NCBI RefSeq assembly: GCF_003590335.1
Contig: NZ_MIET01000003.1
Coordinates: 1-43,857 of the forward strand
Origin: Pseudoalteromonas sp. MSK9-3
GTDB lineage: Bacteria > Pseudomonadota > Gammaproteobacteria > Enterobacterales > Alteromonadaceae
DNA: 43,857 bases
Reading direction: 5' to 3'
The notes beneath the pieces were generated by a model, which had not been told where the DNA came from, made no database searches, and saw only the letters and a program-made list of their open reading frames with translations. This document shows positions 28,414 through 36,867 of this stretch, piece by piece; positions within the stretch are counted from its first letter, which is position 1; each line of letters starts with the position of its first letter. The translations under genes and the position numbers were made by a program.

Positions 28414-28839
28414 GTGAAAAAACAAGGTGGTTTCTCACTGTTAGAAGTGATGGTAGTACTGGTGATCATTGGAATGATCATGTCGATTGTTGCACCTAAT
28501 ATTATGGGTCAACAAGAAGAAGCGCAAATAGATAAAGCGCACTTAGATATTCAACAACTTGAAGATGCCATGAGCATGTATAAGTTGAAAAATAAAAAGT
28601 ACCCAACCACTGAGCAAGGGCTAGAAGCGCTGGTAAATGAAACAACCATAGATCCAGTGCCAAAGCGTTTCCCTGAAGGCGGATATATTTCTGAATTACC
28701 AGAAGATCCATGGGGTAACCCTTATCAATTATTGAGCCCAGGTGAGATGGGTAAAATTGATATATTTTCAATGGGTCCAGATGGTGAAGTGGGGACTGAA
28801 GATGACATCGGTAACTGGGATCCTGAAGAGCAGTCTTAA
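28414..28839 (+). CDS. gspG: Major pseudopilin GspG
   Basis: GspG is the main subunit of the type II pseudopilus. The type III signal KKQGG/FSLLEVMVVLVIIG is cleaved before F by a prepilin peptidase, and E5 is present. The C-terminal part has YPTTEQGLEALV, DPWGNPYQL and the calcium-binding loop region DGEVGTEDDIGNW. It has 141 residues, the usual size. It uses a GTG start with GAGG 8 nt upstream. The 63-bp gap before it is the largest in the operon, leaving room for extra translation control of this abundant subunit. Confidence 0.96.
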   Translation: MKKQGGFSLLEVMVVLVIIGMIMSIVAPNIMGQQEEAQIDKAHLDIQQLEDAMSMYKLKNKKYPTTEQGLEALVNETTIDPVPKRFPEGGYISELPEDPWGNPYQLLSPGEMGKIDIFSMGPDGEVGTEDDIGNWDPEEQS

Positions 28840-28853
28840 GTGCTTGTCATATT

Positions 28854-29444
28854 ATGATGAATAAAAACCACCTTACACCGATGAAACGTCAGCAAGGGTT
28901 TAGCTTAATTGAAATCCTTGTTGTGCTGACGATCATTGCATTTGCCACCAAGTTAGTCACCTATAACTTGGATGGCAATATGGAAGAGGCGCTTGAAAAA
29001 AAGGCGCTTCGAACGCATGGTGTGATCAACTTGGCATCGGAGTTTGCGGTTTTAAACCAGGTTGAATTGGGGTTTCATTTAGACAAAAAAACACTCGAGT
29101 TTTTGGTTTTTGATGGGGATAAATGGGTTACCTTTGATGGGGAAGACTTATATAAACCCATCAAGTTCGAAGATGATTACAAAGTTAACTTAACCATTGA
29201 AGGACTCGACTGGGCACAAGATAATTTATTAGAACAATCAAACTGGCGGGAGTTAATGGGCACCGGCGATGAAGCCAGTTTACTGGAGCTTAAAAAGCTA
29301 AAAGTGCCACAAGTATTACTTTTATCTTCAGGTGAGGTCAGTGCGTTTCAGCTGAGCCTGACGTTAGATGAAGACCCTGAAAGTGATTATTTCATTGAAG
29401 GTGAATTTATCGCACCAGTTAACTTACGCCGAGAACCAGAATGA
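28854..29444 (+). CDS. gspH: Minor pseudopilin GspH
   Basis: GspH is a minor pseudopilin near the pilus tip. The prepilin signal RQQG/FSLIEILVVLTIIAF with E5 is present. The 196-residue length fits GspH. The initiation site is unclear: ATG at 28854, 28857 or 28881 are all in frame, and the last would give a leader of only five residues before the cleavage site, as in most relatives. It overlaps gspI by 4 bp (ATGA). Confidence 0.9.
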   Translation: MMNKNHLTPMKRQQGFSLIEILVVLTIIAFATKLVTYNLDGNMEEALEKKALRTHGVINLASEFAVLNQVELGFHLDKKTLEFLVFDGDKWVTFDGEDLYKPIKFEDDYKVNLTIEGLDWAQDNLLEQSNWRELMGTGDEASLLELKKLKVPQVLLLSSGEVSAFQLSLTLDEDPESDYFIEGEFIAPVNLRREPE

Positions 29445-29815
29445 AGCAAAAATCAGCAGGCTTTACGCTGTTAGAAGTGATGGTTGCTCTGAGCATTTGT
29501 GCGATGGCTGGTATTGCTGCAATGCAAGTCACCGGTGAACACATCACCCATGTTGGCTCTTTAGAAGAGCAAACTTATGCGTCTTGGGTCGCCGAAAATC
29601 AAATGGTGATGATGCGTTCAAGCGGTGAAAAGTGGAGCGGCAAGAATGGTAAAAAAGGCGAAGAAGAGCTCGCGGGGCAAAAGTGGTATTGGCAGCAGTC
29701 AGTAACCAAGACCGAAGATGCCAGCTTTGTGAAAGTGACGGTAACGGTTTATCAAGATGAAGAGTTAAAACACTCCATTTATGATTTGACGACTTTTATG
29801 TTGAAAGGTAAATAA
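29441..29815 (+). CDS. gspI: Minor pseudopilin GspI
   Basis: GspI forms the tip complex with GspJ and GspK. The leader MKQKSAG/FTLLEVMVALSICA contains the cleavage site and E5. The conserved ASWVAENQ segment follows at about 46-53, and the 124 residues match the family. Its start overlaps gspH by 4 bp, and gspJ follows after 2 bp. Confidence 0.93.
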   Translation: MKQKSAGFTLLEVMVALSICAMAGIAAMQVTGEHITHVGSLEEQTYASWVAENQMVMMRSSGEKWSGKNGKKGEEELAGQKWYWQQSVTKTEDASFVKVTVTVYQDEELKHSIYDLTTFMLKGK

Positions 29816-29817
29816 CA

Positions 29818-30516
29818 ATGCGTCAACGCGGTTTTACCTTATTAGAAGTGATGGTGGCGCTGGGGATTTTAGCGTTTGTTATTTTAGCGACTCATCAGAT
29901 ATTGAATTCAACGCTTAGAGCCAAAGAAGCCTCAGAAGAAGTCATCGGAGAGCTCGAATCGTTGCAAACAGCATTTCGTTTGATGGACCAAGATTTTAAT
30001 CAAATGACAAAGCGCGAAGTACGCAATGAAGCTGGCGATAACAACGAGAGTTATATTATTCACGGACGTTATGCGGTGAATAGCCAATACGACGGGATTG
30101 TTTTCGTGCGTGATGGTTGGACTAACCCTATTAATTTATTACCTCGCTCAGAGCTGCAAGCGGTGGGTTATCGCGTTGTCGATGATAACTTAGAGCGTAT
30201 TTATCGAATTTATGTGGATGAACTTGATGGTTCAGAACCACGAGTGCAGGTGGTATTAAAAAATATTGAAGAGCTTAAATTTGAGTTCTTAGATGACAAA
30301 CAAAAATGGCAAGAAGACTGGAAGAAAAAAGCACTGCCTTTAGCCGTCGCGGTGACTATTCAATTTAAAGATGCCGAGCCAATTCGTCGCTTATTTCTAA
30401 CACCGGGTGATGGCAAAGAGCAACAGGCCAGCAGTGCTTCGGGTAACGGTCGAAATAACCCGAATAATGACCCTAATTCAAATAATGGGCAGCGGACACC
30501 GGGAGACCGTTCATGA
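29818..30516 (+). CDS. gspJ: Minor pseudopilin GspJ
   Basis: GspJ is a tip-complex pseudopilin. It has a short leader MRQRG/FTLLEVMVALGILA with E5, then a globular domain with LMDQDFNQMTKREVRN and GYRVVDDNLERIYRI. The last 25 or so residues are rich in Asn, Gly, Pro and Ser (GNGRNNPNNDPNSNNGQ) and look disordered, a feature that varies between species. It has 232 residues and overlaps gspK by 4 bp. Confidence 0.93.
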   Translation: MRQRGFTLLEVMVALGILAFVILATHQILNSTLRAKEASEEVIGELESLQTAFRLMDQDFNQMTKREVRNEAGDNNESYIIHGRYAVNSQYDGIVFVRDGWTNPINLLPRSELQAVGYRVVDDNLERIYRIYVDELDGSEPRVQVVLKNIEELKFEFLDDKQKWQEDWKKKALPLAVAVTIQFKDAEPIRRLFLTPGDGKEQQASSASGNGRNNPNNDPNSNNGQRTPGDRS

Positions 30517-31499
30517 GAGAGCAGCGTGGTGCCGCATTAATTATTGTGCTTTTTATTGTCGCCTTGGCTGCCACGATTGCCGCTGAAATGGCATCAAATT
30601 TAATGGTGCAAGTACAAAGAGCACAAAATATTCAGTCACACCAGCAAGCCAAGTGGTACAGCTATGGTGCAGAAGAATTAATAAAAAAAGTGCTGATTGA
30701 AACAAAAAAAGAAGACCCAGATAAAGTACATTTAGGCCAAGCGTGGGCGCGTGAAGAAGTACCTTACCCTGTTGATGACGGTACTTTAAGTGGTGAAGTT
30801 ACTGACTTGCAAGCCTGCTTAAACTTAAATGCATTGGCTGCGCCCAAAGACGATAATCAGTCAGGGAGCACAGTAAAAACGAACGCGGCACATGTTGCAC
30901 TATTAGAGCTATTGAAGAATATAGAAGATTTACCGCTTGAAGAAAGTGAAGATGCATTAGCCGATAGCCTGTATGACTGGTTAGATAAAGACAGTATGAC
31001 GACTGGCTCTGGGGCCGAAGAAGATGAATATATGTCTCGACAAACCCCTTATTTAACCGCTAATAACTTATTAGCGTCAGTATCGGAACTGAGAGTCATT
31101 AAAGGGTTTAACCCGCTTGTAATGAAAAAGCTATTGCCCTATGTATGCGTTATCCCGGGTAATACAGAGTTAAATATTAATGTGAATACCGTTAAATCGG
31201 AGCAAGCGTTGTTGCTAAGCGCATTAGTTGATGGTTTATCTGAATCTGGCGCTGAGGCAGTTATTTCAGCACGTCCAGAAAAAGGATTTGATACAGTGGA
31301 TGAATTCTATGCGGAAGTGGCGAATCAAGGTTCAGGCAAAGGCTCTAAACCCAGTAAGCTATTTACCGTAGATAGTAATTATTTTAAGTTACGCGCGAAA
31401 GCTGAATTTGATGAAAGGCTTTTTACTATGACCTCAATTATACAAATAAATCAAGGTCAAGCGACTATCTTAGCGCGCAAATTTGGAGGCGTACAGTGA
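30513..31499 (+). CDS. gspK: Minor pseudopilin GspK
   Basis: GspK is the large minor pseudopilin that caps the pseudopilus. The leader MREQRG/AALIIVLFIVALAATIA lacks the F1 and E5 of the other pseudopilins, as known for GspK and expected for the tip subunit. The 328-residue protein includes the inserted alpha-domain region with SLYDWLDKDS and YMSRQTPYLTANNLLASVSELR, and NVNTV later. It overlaps both gspJ and gspL by 4 bp. Confidence 0.95.
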   Translation: MREQRGAALIIVLFIVALAATIAAEMASNLMVQVQRAQNIQSHQQAKWYSYGAEELIKKVLIETKKEDPDKVHLGQAWAREEVPYPVDDGTLSGEVTDLQACLNLNALAAPKDDNQSGSTVKTNAAHVALLELLKNIEDLPLEESEDALADSLYDWLDKDSMTTGSGAEEDEYMSRQTPYLTANNLLASVSELRVIKGFNPLVMKKLLPYVCVIPGNTELNINVNTVKSEQALLLSALVDGLSESGAEAVISARPEKGFDTVDEFYAEVANQGSGKGSKPSKLFTVDSNYFKLRAKAEFDERLFTMTSIIQINQGQATILARKFGGVQ

Positions 31500-32704
31500 C
31501 AGAAAAATTGGTGATCCGAGTTGGTCAGTCTCAGCAAAACTCGGTACATTGGTTAATATTTTCGGCTCACGATGAGCAGATAATTGCCAGTGGTGAATTA
31601 ACAAATGGTGGTGAGTTATCTCAGTTAACAGAGAAAGCGGCAACACGTGAAACCGCGCTGTTACTGCCAAGCTCTCAAGTGCAATTAAAAGCTGTGGCAT
31701 TACCAACCAAATGGAACCGTAAATTAGAGCAAGCTTTGCCCTTTATGCTTGAAGAGCAACTGGCATGTGATGTCGATGATGTGTTTATTGCAATCGGTAA
31801 GCCTGTTCAAGAAGATGAGCAACACAGCATACAAATTGCTTTGTGTGATCAAGCTTGGTTACAGGCCTGGATCTCGCTATTTGCTGACTTTGATATTGAA
31901 CTGCATCGTATTACGCCAGATGCCTTATTGCTCCCTGAACCAGAGCATAAAACATTAGCGATGGTGGAATTAGCGGATCAGTGGTTGTGTCGCTTTGGTC
32001 AATGGCATATTAGTGCAATAGAAAAAAATTGGGGCGCTGATTACTTACATGCATTAGCCCCTGATAATATTGAGCACTATAGTCCAGCAGAATCAGTGCC
32101 TGATGTAGCCCCGAAGACGGCGAAACAAAGTGACTATGACTTGCCTTTGGCCATCTTTGCAAAAGAGATGAAAAATCAGAGCTTTAATTTACAGCAAGGG
32201 GTTTTTGCTGCCGCGAAAAAACAGCCCCAATGGTGGCGTGATTGGCGTAGTGGTGTGATAGCAGCAGGGGTTGCTGTACTGTCTTTCGTCGCTGTGAAGA
32301 GTACGCAGTTAGCAATTTATCAGTCGCAGGCTGATGATTACCGAGCTCAGGCTGTTGATGTTTACAAAAAAGCTTTTCCAGGTAAAGTGGTTCGCCCCCA
32401 TTTATTACGTCAGCAAATAAAAAATGAATTAGCAGGCTTGAGTGGCGCAGAACAAGGTGGCTTCTTAGAGTTAACAAACCATTTTGTGGCTGTATATGGG
32501 GAAGTGAAGGACTTTACGCCTGAGACATTACGCTATGACCGTCGTCGTAATGAATTACGTATTCGCGCTCAAGCAGGTGGTTTTCAAACGTTTGGCCAAG
32601 TGAAAGCGATTCTAGAGCAGCGTGGTTTAAATGTTCAGCAGGGCTCATTAAACAATGACGGTGATGTGGTCATCGGTGAGATCCGCTTACGAGGTGAGTC
32701 ATGA
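31496..32704 (+). CDS. gspL: Type II secretion protein GspL
   Basis: GspL recruits the GspE ATPase to the membrane. The actin-like cytoplasmic domain covers about residues 1-240 (LLPSSQVQLKAVALP, LPFMLEEQLACDVDDVF). A single membrane segment lies at about 251-272, and a ferredoxin-like periplasmic domain runs to residue 402. It is coupled by 4-bp overlaps to gspK and gspM, its direct partner. Confidence 0.93.
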   Translation: MTEKLVIRVGQSQQNSVHWLIFSAHDEQIIASGELTNGGELSQLTEKAATRETALLLPSSQVQLKAVALPTKWNRKLEQALPFMLEEQLACDVDDVFIAIGKPVQEDEQHSIQIALCDQAWLQAWISLFADFDIELHRITPDALLLPEPEHKTLAMVELADQWLCRFGQWHISAIEKNWGADYLHALAPDNIEHYSPAESVPDVAPKTAKQSDYDLPLAIFAKEMKNQSFNLQQGVFAAAKKQPQWWRDWRSGVIAAGVAVLSFVAVKSTQLAIYQSQADDYRAQAVDVYKKAFPGKVVRPHLLRQQIKNELAGLSGAEQGGFLELTNHFVAVYGEVKDFTPETLRYDRRRNELRIRAQAGGFQTFGQVKAILEQRGLNVQQGSLNNDGDVVIGEIRLRGES

Positions 32705-33174
32705 AGCAGCAAATTATAAAACAGTGGCAGTCACTTAAAGAGCAAGAGCAGCGTTTATTGCTGTTAGCTGGCGGTATTTTTATCATTTTTATTTTAGTGA
32801 TGGGAGTCTTTCGGCCATTAACTGAAGGTGTTGATAAAGCATACAAAGATAAACAGCGTCAGCAAGAGTTGGTGGCATGGGTGAATAGTAGCGTTGGGAC
32901 ATTAAAATCAAGCGCCTCTATTAAAAATACCAGCCGTGTAAACCTATCTCAATTGGTGAATCGCACCCGTGGTAAATACAGTATCAACATCAGCAAAATG
33001 CAACCAAGTGATGGCGCGTTGAGAGTCAATATTGATTCTGTTGAGTTTAACCAATTGATAGCGTGGGTTGATGAGTTAACGAATAAGCATGGTTTAAAAG
33101 TAGAGAACCTGGATATTGCGCAGGGAGATTTGCCTGGGTATGTGCGTGTCAGTCGCTTAGTATTAGAGAAGTAA
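32701..33174 (+). CDS. gspM: Type II secretion protein GspM
   Basis: GspM pairs with GspL in the inner membrane and stabilises it. It has 157 residues: a short N-terminal tail with SLKEQEQRLL, a membrane segment at about 19-37, a coiled segment and a small ferredoxin-like periplasmic domain ending LDIAQGDLPGYVRVSRLVLEK. Sequence conservation is low in this family; position and topology carry the call. Confidence 0.92.
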   Translation: MKQQIIKQWQSLKEQEQRLLLLAGGIFIIFILVMGVFRPLTEGVDKAYKDKQRQQELVAWVNSSVGTLKSSASIKNTSRVNLSQLVNRTRGKYSINISKMQPSDGALRVNIDSVEFNQLIAWVDELTNKHGLKVENLDIAQGDLPGYVRVSRLVLEK

Positions 33175-33177
33175 AAG

Positions 33178-33936
33178 ATGAAGAGAATAATTAGCTTAGC
33201 GTTGACCTTAGTCGTGGCATTTTTGGCGTTTACACTGTACAGCATGCCTGCTGCTGTGTTTATCCAATTGGTAGATAAGCAGCTTCCTCCTTCATTAAAA
33301 TTGGGGGTGATCACGGGAACTGTGTGGCAAGGGAAGGTCAGTGAAGTACGTGTAAATAATATCCAACTGAATAATGTGCGTTGGGATCTGCAAGCCAGTG
33401 CGCTGATCCTTGGCGATGTAAAAGGCAATATCAACTTTGGTAATGCCAGAGATAAAAGTGAGATTTCAGGAAAAGGTCTATTTGTTGTCAGTCTGATGAA
33501 TGAATCTGTCACGTTAGCGGATACCACAGTCAGATTTAGTGTTGAGCAAGCGATGTCACAGGTAACATTGCCTTTGCCTGTTCAAGCTAAAGGACGCGTG
33601 TTATTAGACATTGATACGTTTAGTACCGGTATGCCGTATTGTCAGGCACTAACAGGTGAAATACGTAGTCCAGGTATTAGCGTACAAGGGTTAAGTGGGT
33701 GGTTTGATATTGGTGCATTAGGTGGAGAGCTGAGTTGTAAATCAGGTGATATTGCAGTACTTGTGGACCCTGATAATAACTTAGGGTTACAAGCTGATGC
33801 TGTGCTTGCCGAACATTTTCAATTTAGAGTTGCGGGTAATATAAAGCCACAAGCGTCATTACCAAAAGAAGTGCATGATGCCGTGAAGTTTTTAGGTCGG
33901 CCAGATGCTGAAGGCCGTTACCCGGTGAACTTATAA
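33178..33936 (+). CDS. gspN: Type II secretion protein GspN
   Basis: GspN is an inner-membrane protein with a periplasmic domain found in some type II systems; its exact role is unsettled. The 252-residue protein has an N-terminal membrane anchor (about 5-25) and the family segments SMPAAVFIQLV, GTVWQGKVSEV, VRWDLQASAL and VQGLSGWFDIGALGGELSC. Two cysteines may form a disulfide. It begins 3 bp after gspM and its stop shares one base with the next gene. Confidence 0.92.
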   Translation: MKRIISLALTLVVAFLAFTLYSMPAAVFIQLVDKQLPPSLKLGVITGTVWQGKVSEVRVNNIQLNNVRWDLQASALILGDVKGNINFGNARDKSEISGKGLFVVSLMNESVTLADTTVRFSVEQAMSQVTLPLPVQAKGRVLLDIDTFSTGMPYCQALTGEIRSPGISVQGLSGWFDIGALGGELSCKSGDIAVLVDPDNNLGLQADAVLAEHFQFRVAGNIKPQASLPKEVHDAVKFLGRPDAEGRYPVNL

Positions 33937-34532
33937 TGATGAATGAGCTTGAATTCAATTACACTGAGGCACATCAACGATTACTCACTGAGTATTTGTC
34001 GATGCGAGAGGGCGCTTTTAATTTAGCGCAGGTATCGGGTTATTTATTCGCTCAGATTTGTTCCCCTGATGCGGTGGAAGTAGAGCAATGGGTAGCCATT
34101 ATTACCGCTGATGATAATGCATTAGCGGAGGATGTCATGTTTGCATTTATGGCATTTCATCATGATATTAGTGAACGTGTTTACACTGAGCAATACCGCT
34201 TAGAGTGGGATAAGAAAAGCAGTTATACATGTCGTCAACATTGGAGCCAAGGGTTCTTAGTTGGTGCGGAACCTTATTATGAAAAGTTACTCAATGCACA
34301 GACCTTGCCCGATGAATTGAAACAAGCGCTACAAATGGCAACAGAGCAGTTAAGCTTTTTCTCCTTGGCGGAGTCTCAGGTAAGAGAATATTGCCAAAAA
34401 ACGGGGGCGGTGCCGATGGAGTTTATTGCGCAGCAGGCTGAACTCGCAAGTGAGTTTGCCAATGGCTATGCACAATTAATTGAAGCCGCCGCATTAAGCT
34501 GTGGTTTATATGATGCAGAGAGCGACTTCTAG
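33936..34532 (+). CDS. UPF0149 (YecA/YgfB-like) family protein
   Basis: This 198-residue, acidic and mainly helical protein has the family hallmarks GYLFAQICSP (31-40), a central ADDNALAEDVMFAFMAFHHDI and WSQGFLVGAEPYY. No catalytic site is visible and the biochemical role of this type of UPF0149 protein is not established. It starts with ATGATG, of which the first A is the last base of the gspN stop (TAATG), so it is translationally linked to the secretion operon. It has no SEC-C zinc tail of the longer YecA proteins. Its 3' end overlaps a convergent gene by 4 bp. Confidence 0.8.
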   Translation: MMNELEFNYTEAHQRLLTEYLSMREGAFNLAQVSGYLFAQICSPDAVEVEQWVAIITADDNALAEDVMFAFMAFHHDISERVYTEQYRLEWDKKSSYTCRQHWSQGFLVGAEPYYEKLLNAQTLPDELKQALQMATEQLSFFSLAESQVREYCQKTGAVPMEFIAQQAELASEFANGYAQLIEAAALSCGLYDAESDF

Positions 34533-34732
34533 CCTATTTCTAATTCAATATGTGTGCAGCCTTTAGCGCAGCACACAACACCTTGTTTGATGCCCTGTGT
34601 GGCCAAGTCTAGAGACAAGGGTTTACTACATGTTTCGCATAAAATTGTCTTCCCCTGACCTAACTTTTTTAACAGTGCTTTTTGCTGGTTAAACGAAGCT
34701 GCTCGGGCTTTGTTAAGCTGACTAAAATCCAT
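34529..34732 (-). CDS. Small cysteine-rich hypothetical protein (possible zinc ribbon)
   Basis: I do not recognise this 67-residue protein. It has a basic N-terminal helix (SQLNKARAASFNQQKALLKKL), then C32-x2-C35, C54-C55 and C59, which could bind one zinc as a small ribbon. It is translationally coupled to the gene upstream: ATG shares its first base with that gene's TAA stop (TAATG on the minus strand). The stop overlaps the UPF0149 gene tail to tail. The coupling and metal-binding look support a real gene. Confidence 0.65.
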   Translation of the reverse strand: MDFSQLNKARAASFNQQKALLKKLGQGKTILCETCSKPLSLDLATQGIKQGVVCCAKGCTHIELEIG

Positions 34733-35091
34733 TACATCCCCTTCGCTTGATGAAGTGCATCCGTGGTGATATCACACACTTGCATTAACGTAGGGCCATA
34801 CAGATAGAGGTTCATATCACTTTCTTTACAGTAGCGTAAATGAAATGCTCTGAGCTTATCATCGGTTGCCAATGCATTATCAACATAGCTTTGCTCTTCT
34901 GCACTGAGTGATAAGGTTCGACTAATGACATCTCTGGCTTGTTTTGCTGCTGGGCTACGTTGCACTTTGCTCGATTCACTGAGTATATCAACCCCTTGAT
35001 TTAGCAATGCCTCTCTGGGTTCTTTGATCATCGGGTGATCAATGGTAAATAAGCCCAGTATCACAATGACTAATATTAAAAATTTCTTCAT
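34732..35091 (-). CDS. Hypothetical membrane-anchored or secreted small protein
   Basis: This 119-residue protein is not recognised. It starts with a hydrophobic signal or anchor (MKKFLILVIVILGLFTIDH) and has a polar helical body with two cysteines (RYCKESD and MQVCDITT) that could form a disulfide outside the cytoplasm. The start at 35091 is chosen because the hydrophobic leader begins there. The frame continues upstream to 35163, but that would put 24 non-hydrophobic residues before the leader. It overlaps the Cys-rich gene by one base and probably forms an operon with it, divergent from ccoG. Confidence 0.62.
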   Translation of the reverse strand: MKKFLILVIVILGLFTIDHPMIKEPREALLNQGVDILSESSKVQRSPAAKQARDVISRTLSLSAEEQSYVDNALATDDKLRAFHLRYCKESDMNLYLYGPTLMQVCDITTDALHQAKGM

Positions 35092-35373
35092 AACGATGGC
35101 AACTTTGATCTCGGTAACATGACAACAGGTACCAGTGTAATAAAATGCGTGTTTTAAAAGCAAGTGAAGTAGACATTTCCTTTATTAAAATAATGCCTTT
35201 AGGTTTATGGGTAAATGGCTAAAGCGTTACCTTTGGTTAGTTTTACTGATTAGTTTAGTGATTCTTATGTGAATTTATATCCATAACTTACTAAGCTTGC
35301 TTATAATATCCATATTATTAATAGGGTCACTGTAGCAAGTAGCCTGTCGATCGTAGCGGCTTAAGGAGCTGAG

Positions 35374-36801
35374 ATGGACAATGAAATCAAAGTAAAGAAT
35401 ATCCCGAGTGAGGTTAAGATACAAAAACCGGATAACCTCCAACCGGATAGGTTTAATCCTCGTAATCGTATTTATGTTCGTGCTGTTAAAGGTCTGCACC
35501 AATTACTACGACAGAGGATAGGGTTTATTGGCATGTTGGCGTTTATGCTACTGCCATGGATCAATTTTCATGGGCAGCAAGCGGTATTATTTGATTTGTT
35601 TGAGCAAAAGTTCAACATATTTGGCCTTACTTTATTACCACAAGACTTAACTATTCTTGCTTTTATTTTAATGATTGCAGCATTTGCGCTGTTTTTTGTG
35701 ACCACGTTTTATGGTCGAGTATGGTGCGGCTATACCTGTCCACAAACAGTTTGGACTTTTATTTTTATATGGTTTGAAGAGAAGTGCGAAGGCAAGGCAA
35801 ATCAACGTAAAAAGCTCGATCAACGCGAGATGAATTTTGACAAGCTATGGCGAAAAACGGCCAAACACAGTTGTTGGGTGCTCTTTTCACTGTACACGGC
35901 GATCACATTTGCAGGCTATTTTACCCCTATTCGTACACTCTTGCCTGAGCTGTTAACACTCTCGGCAAGTAGTTATGCCCTATGGAGCATTGCTGTTTTT
36001 ACCGTATGTACCTATGGTAATGCTGGTTGGATGCGGGAGATCATGTGCTTACATATATGCCCGTATTCACGTTTTCAATCTGCAATGTTTGATAAAGATA
36101 CCTTTACTGTCAGCTATGATGAAAAACGCGGCGAATCTCGTGGACCTCGTTCTCGCAAGCAAGATCCCAAAGAGCTGGAGTTAGGTGATTGTATTGACTG
36201 TAATCTATGTGTTCAAGTATGCCCAACAGGTATCGATATTCGCAATGGCTTACAATATGAATGTATTAATTGCGGCGCATGTATCGATGCTTGTGATGGC
36301 GTGATGGAAAAGATGAATTATGCATCGGGGCTCATCTCATACACCACAGAACGTAATCTTGAAAACTCATCTGAGCAAACCAAAGCTGTTCGAGGTAAGC
36401 TGGTGGGCTATTTACTCATTTTAGTGGTGTTGTGCGTCGCATTAGTGGCAAACATCACGATGCGTAAGCCGATGGAGCTCGATATTATTAGAGACAGGAA
36501 CCAATTATATCGAGTGAATTATGAGGGCCTGATAGAAAATACTTATACGCTGAAAGTCATTAATAAAGCGCAAGCATCTCAAACATACTCTGTGTCGATA
36601 AAAGGGCTCAGTAACTATGAGGTCATTGGCAAATTGGTGTTGCAGGTTGAGGCGGGTCGTTCTATGAATCTGCCTTTATCGGTGATCATTGACCCATATG
36701 ATCTGAAAAAGCCAGTGACAGAGTTTGAATTTGTTATTGCACCAGTTGATAACCCTCAGCAACAGTTATCGCAGCAGACAAACTTCTTTAAAGGACGATA
36801 A
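35374..36801 (+). CDS. ccoG: Cytochrome c oxidase accessory protein CcoG (RdxA/FixG)
   Basis: This membrane ferredoxin-like protein is needed for cbb3-type oxidase assembly, probably reducing copper for delivery. It has 475 residues, with membrane segments near 48-65, 88-112, 168-186, 197-215 and 345-363. CGYTCPQT in a loop may bind copper. Two 4Fe-4S motifs follow (CIDCNLCVQVCPTG at about 272-285 and CINCGACIDACD at about 297-308), then a C-terminal IgG-like domain from about 375. It lies alone, without ccoNOPQ or ccoHIS in the window. Confidence 0.94.
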   Translation: MDNEIKVKNIPSEVKIQKPDNLQPDRFNPRNRIYVRAVKGLHQLLRQRIGFIGMLAFMLLPWINFHGQQAVLFDLFEQKFNIFGLTLLPQDLTILAFILMIAAFALFFVTTFYGRVWCGYTCPQTVWTFIFIWFEEKCEGKANQRKKLDQREMNFDKLWRKTAKHSCWVLFSLYTAITFAGYFTPIRTLLPELLTLSASSYALWSIAVFTVCTYGNAGWMREIMCLHICPYSRFQSAMFDKDTFTVSYDEKRGESRGPRSRKQDPKELELGDCIDCNLCVQVCPTGIDIRNGLQYECINCGACIDACDGVMEKMNYASGLISYTTERNLENSSEQTKAVRGKLVGYLLILVVLCVALVANITMRKPMELDIIRDRNQLYRVNYEGLIENTYTLKVINKAQASQTYSVSIKGLSNYEVIGKLVLQVEAGRSMNLPLSVIIDPYDLKKPVTEFEFVIAPVDNPQQQLSQQTNFFKGR

Positions 36802-36825
36802 TTCAGTACACTATAGTGATAAGAT

Positions 36826-36851
36826 AAAAGCGGGGCTTACCCCGCTTTTTT
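36826..36851 (+). terminator. Terminator of ccoG
   Basis: AAAAGCGGGG/CCCCGCTTTT perfect 10-bp stem, 4-nt loop CTTA and T run, 25 bp after the ccoG stop and just before srkA. Confidence 0.9.
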
Positions 36852-36867
36852 AATATTTGAGAGAAGT

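Noticed and set aside
32949..33527. 192-codon minus-strand frame across gspM and gspN
   Set aside because: It covers two well-supported genes on the plus strand and shows no domain or ribosome site.
22592..34532. Type IV pilus or competence system instead of type II secretion
   Set aside because: PDZ-type GspC, GspK, GspL, GspM and GspN together are specific to type II secretion.
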